NCBI GenBank assembly: GCA_020832495.1
Contig: JAFIEP010000120.1
Span: 1 to 45,100 of the forward strand
From: Acidimicrobiia bacterium
GTDB taxonomy: Bacteria; Actinomycetota; Acidimicrobiia; Acidimicrobiales; Acidimicrobilacustridaceae
Direction of reading: 5' to 3'
Length of the DNA stretch: 45,100 nt
In this document: in pieces, positions 1 to 7,666 of the stretch
Layout: the number at the start of each line of letters is the position of its first letter
Numbering within the stretch: the first letter of the stretch is position 1
The notes under the pieces: generated by a model
Seen by the model: the letters and a program-made list of their open reading frames with translations, nothing else
Told to the model about the DNA's origin: nothing
Databases searched by the model: none
Position numbers and translations under genes: made by a program

Positions 1-803
1 GCCACACCCACCGCTACGGAGACCCGGGCCCCCCCGGTGGGGCGGGTACCGGCGGGCGCGCGGGGGGGGGGCGGGGCCTCGGGCCCGACCCAACGCCGCA
101 GGGGCGGAACCTCTCCCACCTCCGACGGGCCACGTCGCTCGAACACCACCACGGCTACTTCGACGGCGGCCTCGAAGATGGGCGTGTCCGGGAGCCACAG
201 GTCGACCATGTGGGCCCGAGCCACCACCTCGTCACGGGCCCGACGGGCGTCGCCCGACGACAGCAGCGAGACGGGGACGATGATCCCCAGCCGCCCACCG
301 GGTCGCAGCAGGTCCACCGCGGCGAGCAGGAACAACGCCGCTGGATCGCAGTAGCGATGTGCTGCGGGTCCGAACCGGTCTCGCAACGCTGCAGCCCGCT
401 GGCGGTCGTGCACGGTGACACCACGCACCTGACCCAGGAACGGCGGGTTCGCCACCACCACGTCCACCCCTTCCTGGGGCAGACCGGGGTACTCGGCACG
501 ACCGGCGAGCAGGCCGTCCGCCTGTTGGACGTGTACCGCCGCCGATCCGGCCAGCGCGCCCGTGGCCGCCACCGCAGCGGCATCCACGTCGGCCCCCCAC
601 AGCGTCACCGGGCCGTGGTGGCGGCGCGCCACGGCCGCCAACAGCGACCCGGCGCCGCATGCCGGGTCGACCACTGTCAGCGGGCGATCGGGGTGCGCGG
701 CGTCGCGACCCGCCAGCACGAGTCTGGCCAGCGTGTCGGCTGCCGAGGCCGGCGTGTAGTGGATGCCGAGCGCCCGCTGACGCCCGGGCGCACGCTCGGT
801 CAC
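1..803 (-). CDS. N6-adenine-type DNA methylase, C-terminus cut by window edge
   Basis: Class I SAM-dependent methyltransferase of the N6-adenine DNA methylase type. About 267 codons are visible. Near the N-terminus is HYTP (residues 15-18), as in Eco57I/TaqI-like enzymes. The SAM-binding motif DPACGAGSLL lies at 46-55 and the catalytic NPPF motif (NPPFLGQ) at 119-125, where NPPY/F is the signature of exocyclic-amine DNA methylation. The GTG start at 803 is 9 bases after the stop of the upstream gene, so translation may be coupled; no good Shine-Dalgarno is visible. The frame stays open to the window edge but passes a G-run at 62-71, so the last 20-25 codons are doubtful. No restriction gene is visible beside it. 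The motif assignment is firm; the target and the presence of a nuclease part are unknown. Confidence 0.8.
   Translation of the reverse strand, partial: MTERAPGRQRALGIHYTPASAADTLARLVLAGRDAAHPDRPLTVVDPACGAGSLLAAVARRHHGPVTLWGADVDAAAVAATGALAGSAAVHVQQADGLLAGRAEYPGLPQEGVDVVVANPPFLGQVRGVTVHDRQRAAALRDRFGPAAHRYCDPAALFLLAAVDLLRPGGRLGIIVPVSLLSSGDARRARDEVVARAHMVDLWLPDTPIFEAAVEVAVVVFERRGPSEVGEVPPLRRWVGPEAPPPPRAPAGTRPTGGARVSVAVGV
62..76. other. G homopolymer near left edge, possible assembly artefact
   Basis: A run of ten G is followed by CGGGG, with further C/G runs at 31-36 and 40-48. Together with the run at the other edge this looks like low-quality contig ends rather than biology. It lies in the 3' part of the methylase gene and could hide a frameshift. 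Confidence 0.5.
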
Positions 804-812
804 GAGATGACG

Positions 813-2396
813 TCAGCGCGGCGAAAGCGCGAAGAAGGTCACCGGACCCATGCCTGGGCCGAGGGCATTGAACTGATACGGATTGATGTCAGGGGCCGAG
901 GGCGACATCGACAGGGTCAGGTTGATCGTCTGCCCGGGCTGCACCTGAGCATTGAAGTTCGTCGTACCGTTGATCGTTGCAGCGGAATGGTTCGAACTGA
1001 TGCTGAAGCTGGCCGGAAGCTCGCCGGTGTTTGTCACCGACCCGATCGGCACCGAGCCACCTGGCGGCACGCGCAGTGTCTGACCTGCCGGGAGGGTCGA
1101 ACTCAGCGTGCCGGGCCGCGGCGGGGCCGTCTGCGGCACCGTCTGCACGGTGGCGTCGGGCGCGGGTCCGGGTTGCGGTGCCGGGGCGGGTTGCGGGGCC
1201 GGAGCGGGTCGCGGCGCCGCGGTGGTGGCCGTGGTGGGCGGGGCCGTCGTGGTCGTGGCCTCCTCGGCCGTCGTCGTCGTGGTCTCCTCGGCCTCCGCGA
1301 TCTCCTCTTCGACGGCTTCCTCGGCTTCGGCCTCGACCTCGAGTTCTTCCTCGAGCACCTCTTCGCCCACCGCCTCGGCTTCAGGCTCGGTGGTGGTCGT
1401 GGTCGTCGTCCGATCGGTGGCCACCTCGGCGTCATCGCCGCCGCCGAGGAGGGCGAGCGCAGCGACCACCGCCACCACCAGCACGGCGATGATCCCACCG
1501 ACCACCATCAACGGCCCCTTGCCACCGCCGTTCCCTTGCGGCTCACCGACACCTGCCCCGCCGCCACCCCCGGCGATGCCTGCGGGGCCAGGTGCACCCG
1601 GGCTGGTCGGCGGCGCAGCGACCGTGGCTGCTCCCACGCCGGCGGCCCCTGCCGCGACCGGTGCGACGACGAGGTCGTCGAGGTCGTGGGCGGCTTCCGT
1701 CTCGGTCGTGACATCGTGATCGTCGTCGAGCTCGGTGTCCGCCGCGCCGATGACGGGTTCGCCAATGGCCACACCGGACGCCGACGGGGCGATCGGCTCG
1801 GCTGTGGTCGGGTCGTCGTAGAGGACAGCGGCGGGAGCCACGGCCGCCGCCCCGAAGGCGCCACTGCGCCCGGCATCGGCGTCGTCATCGGCCGCCTCAT
1901 GGGCAGCGTCGTCGACCTCGACGTCATGGGCCTCGACGTCACCGGTGACCTCGCTGACATCTCCCTCGTCGTCGTCGCCGTCGACCTCGACGTACTCGTA
2001 GACGATCTCCTCCTCGAACACCCCGTCACCGTCGTCGTAGTCGCCGTCGACCTCGACGTACTCGTAGACGATCTCCTCTTCGAACACCCCGTCACCGTCG
2101 TCGGTCGGCGCAGCGTCGACCCCTGGCGGCGGGACGTCACCGGCAGGCGGCGGGGGCGGAGGCGGCGGGACCGGCTCGGAGGACGGGTCCTCGCTGCCAC
2201 CGACCACCTCGACCTCGTCGACCGGCGCCTCGGCCACCGCGGCATCGTCGACGGGGGCATCGACCACCTCGACCTCGTCGACCGGGGCCTCGTCGGCACC
2301 CGGCGTCGCGGCGGGCGCGCCGGCGCCGGAGCCCGGTCGCCCGAGTGAGAAGAGCGTCCTGGGTGGCTTGCCGCCTTTGCCCTCGCTTGTACTCAT
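813..2396 (-). CDS. acidic low-complexity single-pass membrane protein
   Basis: Uncharacterised 527-residue protein with a clear architecture. Residues 1-290 are very rich in Asp, Glu, Val and Pro and probably disordered. They include a 22-residue unit rich in EEE and VYEYVEVDGD that occurs twice in tandem (about 97-140). One strongly hydrophobic segment (about 296-320, rich in V/A/L/I/G) is followed by a Thr run, an EE-rich stretch and a Pro/Ala/Thr linker. The C-terminal ~100 residues look like a beta-sandwich domain (LPAGQTLRVPPGG, later QPGQTINLTLSMSPSAP). By the membrane segment the acidic part should be cytoplasmic and the sandwich outside, but topology is inferred. The start is ATG with GGGATGAG upstream. 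The methylase gene follows after 9 bases. No function is proposed. Confidence 0.7.
   Translation of the reverse strand: MSTSEGKGGKPPRTLFSLGRPGSGAGAPAATPGADEAPVDEVEVVDAPVDDAAVAEAPVDEVEVVGGSEDPSSEPVPPPPPPPPAGDVPPPGVDAAPTDDGDGVFEEEIVYEYVEVDGDYDDGDGVFEEEIVYEYVEVDGDDDEGDVSEVTGDVEAHDVEVDDAAHEAADDDADAGRSGAFGAAAVAPAAVLYDDPTTAEPIAPSASGVAIGEPVIGAADTELDDDHDVTTETEAAHDLDDLVVAPVAAGAAGVGAATVAAPPTSPGAPGPAGIAGGGGGAGVGEPQGNGGGKGPLMVVGGIIAVLVVAVVAALALLGGGDDAEVATDRTTTTTTTEPEAEAVGEEVLEEELEVEAEAEEAVEEEIAEAEETTTTTAEEATTTTAPPTTATTAAPRPAPAPQPAPAPQPGPAPDATVQTVPQTAPPRPGTLSSTLPAGQTLRVPPGGSVPIGSVTNTGELPASFSISSNHSAATINGTTNFNAQVQPGQTINLTLSMSPSAPDINPYQFNALGPGMGPVTFFALSPR
1974..2105. repeat. two tandem 66-bp direct repeats inside a gene
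   Basis: Two adjacent 66-bp units (1974-2039 and 2040-2105) are almost identical at DNA level; the clearest difference is CTCCTCG versus CTCTTCG. They encode the duplicated 22-residue acidic unit of the membrane protein. The near identity suggests a recent slippage or recombination duplication in frame. Confidence 0.85.
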
Positions 2397-2431
2397 GAGC
2401 TCATCCCATCGTGTCGGAGACCCCTCGACCG

Positions 2432-2450
2432 GCTCTACGCACGGTAGAGC
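2432..2450. promoter_or_regulatory. perfect 7-bp inverted repeat in leader of acidic-protein gene
   Basis: GCTCTAC, five bases, then GTAGAGC, flanked on both sides by CGACCGG. It lies 36-54 bases upstream of the ATG at 2396 and 140 bases downstream of the helicase stop. It could be an operator or a weak terminator hairpin; there is no U-tract. Confidence 0.35.
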
Positions 2451-2589
2451 ACGACCGGTGGCGCGCGACGTCGCCTGTCAGTGAGACCTGTCGGCAGATC
2501 TCGGCCACTCTTGAAGGCGAGACAGCGGCCGCCCGGCCACACTGCGCCCCCTTCCCGACGCTGTGACGACGCGCCGGCGGCGCGTCCGG

Positions 2590-3789
2590 TCAGCCCACCG
2601 TGTCGTCGTCGAAGCGAGTGAGATCAGCCAGTCTCGGGTCGTTCGAGAAGACCTCGATGATCGGGCTGTCGAGCTTCAGGCGGCGCTGGAGGCGGCGCAC
2701 CTCGAGTTCCTGGTTCCACAACACCAGCGTCACCGCCACGCCGGTCCCGCCCGCCCGTGCGGTGCGACCGGAGCGGTGCAGGTAGGACTTGTGGTCGTCA
2801 CTCGGGTCGAAGTGCACCACGACATCGACGTCGTCGACGTGGATACCCCGAGCGGCGACGTCGGTGGCCACCAGCACACCGAGCTTCCCATCGGAGAAGG
2901 CGCGGAGCGCCCGCTCGCGGTCGCTCTGACGGAGGTCACCGTGGATGGCCCTCGCCTCGACCCCCTCGGCCCCGAGCGAGCGTGCCAGGCGGTCGGCGCC
3001 GCGCTTGGTGGCCACGAAGACGATCGTCCGCCCCACCCCGCCGGCGATGGCCGCCACCACCTTGGTGCGGTCCATCTCGTGCACGGCCAGGAACAGGTGG
3101 CGCATCGCCTCCACCGTGACCTGATCGGTGGCCACCTCGTGGAACACCGGGTCCGCCTGGTAACGCTCGACCAGCGTCTCCACCACGCCGTCGAGTGTCG
3201 CCGAGAACAGCAACGTCTGGTGCGTACCCTCGACGTGCCGCAGGATCCACTCCACCTGGGGTAAGAAGCCCATGTCGGCCATGCGATCGGCTTCGTCCAC
3301 CACCACGTGTCGCAGGTCAGCCACCGAGACTGCGTCGCGGTCGATGCAGTCGATGAGCCGACCCGGTGTGGCCACGATGACGTCGGTGGGCTCGGCGAGT
3401 GCGGCCAACTGCCGTTCCAGTGGGGCGCCGCCGTAGACGGTGACGGCCCGCAACCCGATCGCCTCCGCCAACGGTTCGAGCTCGCGCGCCACCTGCAAGG
3501 CCAGCTCACGGGTGGGTACGAGTACCAGCGCCCGTGGCCTGCCATCGGCAGACGACTCCATCCGCTGCAGGAGAGGGATACCGAAGGCAAGGGTCTTCCC
3601 CGAACCCGTCTTCGCCTTGCCGCAGACGTCCCGCCCGGCCAGCGCGTCGGCGATGGTGAGCGTCTGGATGGGGAACGGTGCGGTGATGCCCGCAGCGTCG
3701 AGCACCTTCACCAGGCGAGGGTCGACCCCCAGCTCGGCGAAGCTGGAGACCGCCTCGGGGCCGTCGTCAGGAGTGCTGGAGGTGCTCAT
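2590..3789 (-). CDS. DEAD-box ATP-dependent RNA helicase
   Basis: Unwinds or remodels RNA at the cost of ATP, typically in ribosome assembly or RNA decay. All core motifs of the family are visible in 399 residues: Q motif (PFPIQ, about 38-42), Walker A AKTGSGKT (59-66), PTREL (92-96), TPGR (141-144), DEAD (165-168), SAT (196-198), then the second RecA domain with VATDVAARGIH (about 307-317) and HRSGRTAR (338-345). The C-terminal tail after the core is short (about 40 residues), so there is no extended RNA-binding domain such as DbpA has. It lies 45 bases downstream of the glutathione peroxidase gene on the same strand and may share its transcript. The exact subfamily cannot be fixed from sequence alone. 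Confidence 0.95.
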   Translation of the reverse strand: MSTSSTPDDGPEAVSSFAELGVDPRLVKVLDAAGITAPFPIQTLTIADALAGRDVCGKAKTGSGKTLAFGIPLLQRMESSADGRPRALVLVPTRELALQVARELEPLAEAIGLRAVTVYGGAPLERQLAALAEPTDVIVATPGRLIDCIDRDAVSVADLRHVVVDEADRMADMGFLPQVEWILRHVEGTHQTLLFSATLDGVVETLVERYQADPVFHEVATDQVTVEAMRHLFLAVHEMDRTKVVAAIAGGVGRTIVFVATKRGADRLARSLGAEGVEARAIHGDLRQSDRERALRAFSDGKLGVLVATDVAARGIHVDDVDVVVHFDPSDDHKSYLHRSGRTARAGGTGVAVTLVLWNQELEVRRLQRRLKLDSPIIEVFSNDPRLADLTRFDDDTVG

Positions 3790-3834
3790 GGGAACGCTGC
3801 CAGCGTAGTTGGCCGATACACCACCGCCGTGTCT

Positions 3835-4323
3835 TCAGCGGGGCAGCACCGATTCCACGGCCGACACCAGCTCGTCGGCGTCGGGCGCAGTGGTCGGGTC
3901 GAACCGCGCCACGATCTCCCCTCCGGGCGCCACGAGGAACTTCTCGAAGTTCCATCGGATGTCACCGGAGTGCCCGCCGCCATCCTCGGTCGTCACGAGC
4001 TGGCTGTAGAGCGGATGACGACCGTCGCCGTTCACCTCGAGCTTCTCGAGCAGCGGGAAGGTGACGCCGTAGGTGGTGGAGCAGAACGTAGCGATCTCTT
4101 CGGCACTGCCGGGCTCTTGGCCTCCGAACTGGTTGCACGGAGCCCCGAGCACGGTGAACCCTCGCTCGGCGTAGCGCTCGTGGAGTTGCTCGAGGCCCTC
4201 GTACTGCGGCGTCAGCCCGCACTGTGATGCCACATTGACGATGAGCACGGCCCGGTCGCGGTAGTCGCCGAGGTCGGCAGGGCTTCCGTCGAGTTTGTTC
4301 ACGGCGACGTCGTAGATGGACAC
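3835..4323 (-). CDS. glutathione peroxidase family, thioredoxin-type peroxidase
   Basis: Reduces hydroperoxides. In bacteria without glutathione the Cys-type members use thioredoxin. The 162-residue length fits the family. The peroxidatic Cys is C35 in NVASQCGLT, with Q69 in NQFGGQEPG and W124-N125 in RWNFEKFL completing the catalytic tetrad. C81 (FCSTTYG) is placed like the resolving Cys of thioredoxin-dependent members. It has Cys rather than selenocysteine. The GTG start at 4323 is preceded by GGGAGG at six bases' spacing. It is transcribed divergently from the dioxygenase gene and probably leads a transcript with the downstream helicase. Confidence 0.93.
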   Translation of the reverse strand: MSIYDVAVNKLDGSPADLGDYRDRAVLIVNVASQCGLTPQYEGLEQLHERYAERGFTVLGAPCNQFGGQEPGSAEEIATFCSTTYGVTFPLLEKLEVNGDGRHPLYSQLVTTEDGGGHSGDIRWNFEKFLVAPGGEIVARFDPTTAPDADELVSAVESVLPR

Positions 4324-4453
4324 CAGCGGCCTCCCGGTCGTGGATCTGAGGGTGAGCGGTCATCCTACGGCCAGAGCACCTACGATGCGCCCACGAGGAC
4401 CAGGGGACGACGGGGCGCCCGCCACCACCGGCGCGCCGAGGAGGTGCGACACC

Positions 4454-5323
4454 ATGACGGCGGCCGACACGACGACCGATCCGGCGAACACCACGGCGAG
4501 CTACGACACGCCCGGGCTCGACGAGGCCCGGGTCGCTGCTGCCCTGGCCGACATCGCCGAGCAGGGCTACACCGTGCTCAGCGACGTCATCGCCTCGTCA
4601 CTCATGGACGAGATCCTCGAGGAACTCCGGCGCCTCGAGGTCGACCTGGGCATCACCGAGGCGAGCAACGACTTCGAGGGGCGCCAGACCCGCCGGATCT
4701 ACAACCTGTTGGCCCACGGAGAAGTGTTCACCCGCATCCCCGTGCACCCGGGGGTCCTGCCCGTCGTGGAAGGGGTGCTCGACCGCGGCTGTCTCGTGTC
4801 CTCGTTGTCGTCGATCGACATCGGGCCCGGGGAGACTCCCCAGCCCATCCACTCCGACGACCAACTGATCCCGCTACCGAAGCCACACCCGCCACTCGTG
4901 TGTAACACCATGTGGGCGCTCACCGACTTCACCGAGGCCAACGGTGCCACCCGCATCATCCCCGGATCACACCTGCGCGACCACTCCCCCAACCCACTCG
5001 AGCACTACGACACGATCCCCGCCGAGATGGAGCGGGGCAGCGTGCTGGTGTGGGACGGTGCGCTGTGGCACGGCGGCGGGGCCAACAGCACCGAGGACCG
5101 GCGAGTGGGCATCGCCATGAACTACTGCGCCGGCTACATCCGACAGCAGGAGAACCAGCAGCTCGGCATCCCACGCGAGGTGGCGCGCACCTTCGGCACC
5201 CGACTCCGTCAACTCGTGGGGTACAGCGCCTACAACGGTCTCATCGGCCACATCGAACTCGACAGTCCGGCGAAGCTGCTCGACGGCGACGACGGCCAGC
5301 ACCGCATGGTGTGGGACGCCTGA
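4454..5323 (+). CDS. phytanoyl-CoA dioxygenase (PhyH) family protein
   Basis: Predicted Fe(II)/2-oxoglutarate-dependent oxygenase of 289 residues. The metal triad is visible: H133 and D135 in PIHSDDQ, and H206 in LWHGGG. R216 or R217 (EDRRVGIAMNY) is suited to 2-oxoglutarate binding. Family members hydroxylate or halogenate small molecules or carrier-bound acyl groups; the substrate here is unknown. The open frame extends upstream to 4316, but the start at 4454 is set by AGGAGGT at 4439-4445, eight bases before the ATG, and by the low-quality protein sequence upstream. It is divergent from the peroxidase gene and followed after 177 bases by the APH-like kinase, which may or may not be co-transcribed. 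Confidence 0.88.
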   Translation: MTAADTTTDPANTTASYDTPGLDEARVAAALADIAEQGYTVLSDVIASSLMDEILEELRRLEVDLGITEASNDFEGRQTRRIYNLLAHGEVFTRIPVHPGVLPVVEGVLDRGCLVSSLSSIDIGPGETPQPIHSDDQLIPLPKPHPPLVCNTMWALTDFTEANGATRIIPGSHLRDHSPNPLEHYDTIPAEMERGSVLVWDGALWHGGGANSTEDRRVGIAMNYCAGYIRQQENQQLGIPREVARTFGTRLRQLVGYSAYNGLIGHIELDSPAKLLDGDDGQHRMVWDA

Positions 5324-5339
5324 CGACTGCAGCCCAGGA

Positions 5340-5363
5340 GAACCATGTGGTACTCGATGGTTC
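5340..5363. terminator. possible hairpin after the dioxygenase gene
   Basis: GAACCAT and ATGGTTC form a perfect 7-bp stem with a 10-base loop, starting 17 bases after the dioxygenase stop. No U-tract follows, so termination is only a possibility. Confidence 0.3.
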
Positions 5364-5500
5364 GTGCTGCATCACCATGGAGCGCCAGCCTTACTCGCCG
5401 ACCCCTGCGAGTCACTGTGCCTACACTCGTGTTGTGCTCGTGGCCGGCGTGACGGCGGCCACTCGGAAGGTGTCACCATGAGTCGACGAGGGATGAGCCG

Positions 5501-6616
5501 GTGACCGACGCCATGGCGGTGGCGCGCGCCCGCAAGGCCCTGGCCGACGCCAACCTCCCCATGGACGTGCCGCTCGAGCGGGCCGACAGCGTGACCAACG
5601 AGGTGTGGCTGGCGCCGCGTCACGTCGTGCGCATCAACCGTCACCCCAACCAGCGACTGCGCAGAGAGGCCTTCCTCGGGCCGCGACTGCCCCGCGACGT
5701 CGGCTATCCGGGCATTGCGGCCTACGGCGGACGCCTCGGAGCCGACTGGTTGATCCAACCGCGACGTCCTGGACGCCCGCTGTCACGCTGCTGGCCCCTG
5801 ATGACCGTCGACGAGCGGCGTCGAGCCGTCCGCCAACTGGCCGCCATGCTCAAGGCGCTGCACACCTGTGAGGCGCCACCCGAACTGCCGCCCATCGTCA
5901 CGCCCCAACTCCTCTCCCCCACGGCACTGCGCGCCGTGGACCCGCTGCTCGAAGGGCTCGCCCAGATCCGCCAGCTCGACTACGTCGACACCGGCCTGGT
6001 GGACGAGACCACCAACTTGGTGCTGGACCTGGCCTGGGTCGTCGAGCCCTTCCGCTCCCCCACCCTGATCCACGGCGACCTCCACTTCGAGAACGTCCTG
6101 TGGGACGGGTACGTGGTCACGGCGTTGGTCGACTTCGAGTACGCCCGCGCCGCACCGGGCGACCTCGACCTCGACGTCCTGCTGCGGTGCTGCGCCTTCC
6201 CCTACCTCCACGTCGCCGAGGACTACGAGGACCAGACCCACTCCGAGGACTACGCCTCGGTGCCGTGGTGGTTGGCCGAGGACTACCCCGAGCTCTTCGC
6301 CCATCCCCACCTCGCCGACCGCTGCCGCATCTACTCGGTGGCCTATGACGTGGCCGACCTCCTCACCCATCCCCCCATGGCCTCGGCACGGGCGCTGTCC
6401 CCCCACCACGCACTGAACCGCCTCGAACGGGTCCTCCGGCGCGAGAGTCACATCGACTTCTTCGCCGGCTCACCCTCGGCTGCGTTCCTCGGGGAGAACG
6501 ACCCGCTCACCGCGCTCCACAGCGCGCAGGTACCCGACGGCCCTGCTCCCCTGTCGGGCGAGCCCAGGACCGTCTCGCCGCCACTCGAGGCGCTGCCCCG
6601 CCGCGACCGCGGCTGA
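5501..6616 (+). CDS. aminoglycoside phosphotransferase (APH) fold kinase-like protein
   Basis: Kinase-like small-molecule phosphotransferase of 371 residues. The catalytic loop HGDLHFENVLW (about residues 191-201) and the metal-binding DFEYA (about 210-214) match the APH/choline kinase family. The N-terminal lobe has an RINRHPNQRLRREAF stretch where the ATP-binding Lys and Glu of the family sit. The pattern fits a housekeeping or natural-product kinase rather than a resistance enzyme; nothing in the context supports drug resistance. The start is GTG with AGGGATG upstream. The last ~50 residues are Pro/Ser-rich and probably disordered. The substrate is unknown. Confidence 0.82.
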   Translation: MTDAMAVARARKALADANLPMDVPLERADSVTNEVWLAPRHVVRINRHPNQRLRREAFLGPRLPRDVGYPGIAAYGGRLGADWLIQPRRPGRPLSRCWPLMTVDERRRAVRQLAAMLKALHTCEAPPELPPIVTPQLLSPTALRAVDPLLEGLAQIRQLDYVDTGLVDETTNLVLDLAWVVEPFRSPTLIHGDLHFENVLWDGYVVTALVDFEYARAAPGDLDLDVLLRCCAFPYLHVAEDYEDQTHSEDYASVPWWLAEDYPELFAHPHLADRCRIYSVAYDVADLLTHPPMASARALSPHHALNRLERVLRRESHIDFFAGSPSAAFLGENDPLTALHSAQVPDGPAPLSGEPRTVSPPLEALPRRDRG

Positions 6617-6621
6617 GCTCT

Positions 6622-6654
6622 CCTCGGCGCCGTCCACCGGCGATCCGGCCGAGG
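6622..6654. terminator. hairpin between convergent genes
   Basis: CCTCGGC and GCCGAGG form a perfect 7-bp stem around a 19-base GC-rich loop in the 39-base gap between two gene ends facing each other. It could serve both strands. There is no T-run. Confidence 0.4.
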
Positions 6655-6655
6655 C

Positions 6656-7666
6656 TCAGGATGGAGGACCGGGGGGTGCCGAGACGTACCGCGGGGTCGC
6701 TCGGCGGGCGGCCACCTCGGCGCGGGCGGCCTCGTAGAGCTCGAGATCGGCAGCGCAATCGGCCACGATCCGCCGACGCAGACTGTCGCTGACACGGGCG
6801 TCGCGCCCGGTGTTGAGCTTCCGCAACGGCTCGAGTCGCCAGCCGTAGCGCTCGGCCATGGTGCCCATCAGCTCGTCGAGCTGCTCGGTGACACCGAGGA
6901 CCTCGATGTCGGGCAGGACGTCGAGAGCGCGCTGCAGCCGCTCGGGTGAACTGTCGAACGGAGCCGTGGCTGCCGTACCCATCAGGTCCATGAGTGCCCG
7001 CGGCTCGAAGTTGGCCGCCGCGGTGACCATCGAAGACTGCCAGTCGTCGGCACAGACGGCCCGCAAGCCGTCGAGGGCCGCCTGCTGTTCCTCGCCGGTG
7101 CGAGCGACCGCCAGCTCGATGGCAGCCGAACGGGCCGCTCCGAGGTCGGGATCGGCGGCCCGTGGTCGGAGCGCTTCCTCGAGGTCGAGCGAGAGGATCT
7201 TGGTCTGCAGGTCCTTCACCAGCCCCCCGAACATCATCGGGTCGTCGTAGATCTCCTCGAGCGGCGTGTCGCTCGTCTCGGGTCGCAGGCGACGCAGGTG
7301 ATCCAGCTGCGACACGGTCCTGGCCACCGGCTCGCGCACCACCACCACGCGGTCGACCGGGACGCGCATGAGCTCGGCGGCGGCCAACGGGAAGTGGCCG
7401 TCGATGCAGCGCAGGGAGGCCTGCTCGTCGTCGGTGCGAGCGGCCAACAGCCCCGGCTCGAGTTTGCTCAGGAAGCGCCGGAGGCGGATGAACTCGTCGG
7501 GAAGTGGTTCCTCGGCCCGCCACGGGTGCGCCGTGTAGTGCTCGGCACGTCGAATGTTGTCCCGAGCGTGCGCCAGGAAGGTGTGGCCCGCCGTCTTGAA
7601 GACGTGTACGAAGAACAAGCGGGCCGCGCCGTTCACGGACCGAGGCGCAGGTCGGCCGTCGCTCAT
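6656..7666 (-). CDS. sulfotransferase family protein
   Basis: Predicted PAPS-dependent sulfotransferase of 336 residues. The 5'-phosphosulfate loop is visible as FFVHVFKTAGHTF (18-30, with K24 and T25). The 3'-phosphate motif VVVVREPVARTVSQL (107-121) has the expected Arg (R111) and Ser (S119). The order and spacing match Sulfotransfer_2/3 enzymes, which modify glycans or lipids. The ATG start lies inside the stop of lgt (ATGA overlap), so the two are translationally coupled. A longer open frame runs upstream antisense-like through lgt, but the overlap and the immediate start of the fold support 7666. The acceptor is unknown; cell-envelope glycans or lipids are plausible from context. Confidence 0.82.
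   Translation of the reverse strand: MSDGRPAPRSVNGAARLFFVHVFKTAGHTFLAHARDNIRRAEHYTAHPWRAEEPLPDEFIRLRRFLSKLEPGLLAARTDDEQASLRCIDGHFPLAAAELMRVPVDRVVVVREPVARTVSQLDHLRRLRPETSDTPLEEIYDDPMMFGGLVKDLQTKILSLDLEEALRPRAADPDLGAARSAAIELAVARTGEEQQAALDGLRAVCADDWQSSMVTAAANFEPRALMDLMGTAATAPFDSSPERLQRALDVLPDIEVLGVTEQLDELMGTMAERYGWRLEPLRKLNTGRDARVSDSLRRRIVADCAADLELYEAARAEVAARRATPRYVSAPPGPPS

Noticed and set aside
210-2348. A 712-codon plus-strand reading frame
   Set aside because: It mirrors the methylase and the acidic membrane protein and has shadow-like composition; the minus-strand frames carry recognisable motifs or architecture.
5501-6616. An antibiotic-resistance aminoglycoside kinase
   Set aside because: The fold matches APH proteins, but there is no mobile element, resistance context or subfamily motif to support drug modification.
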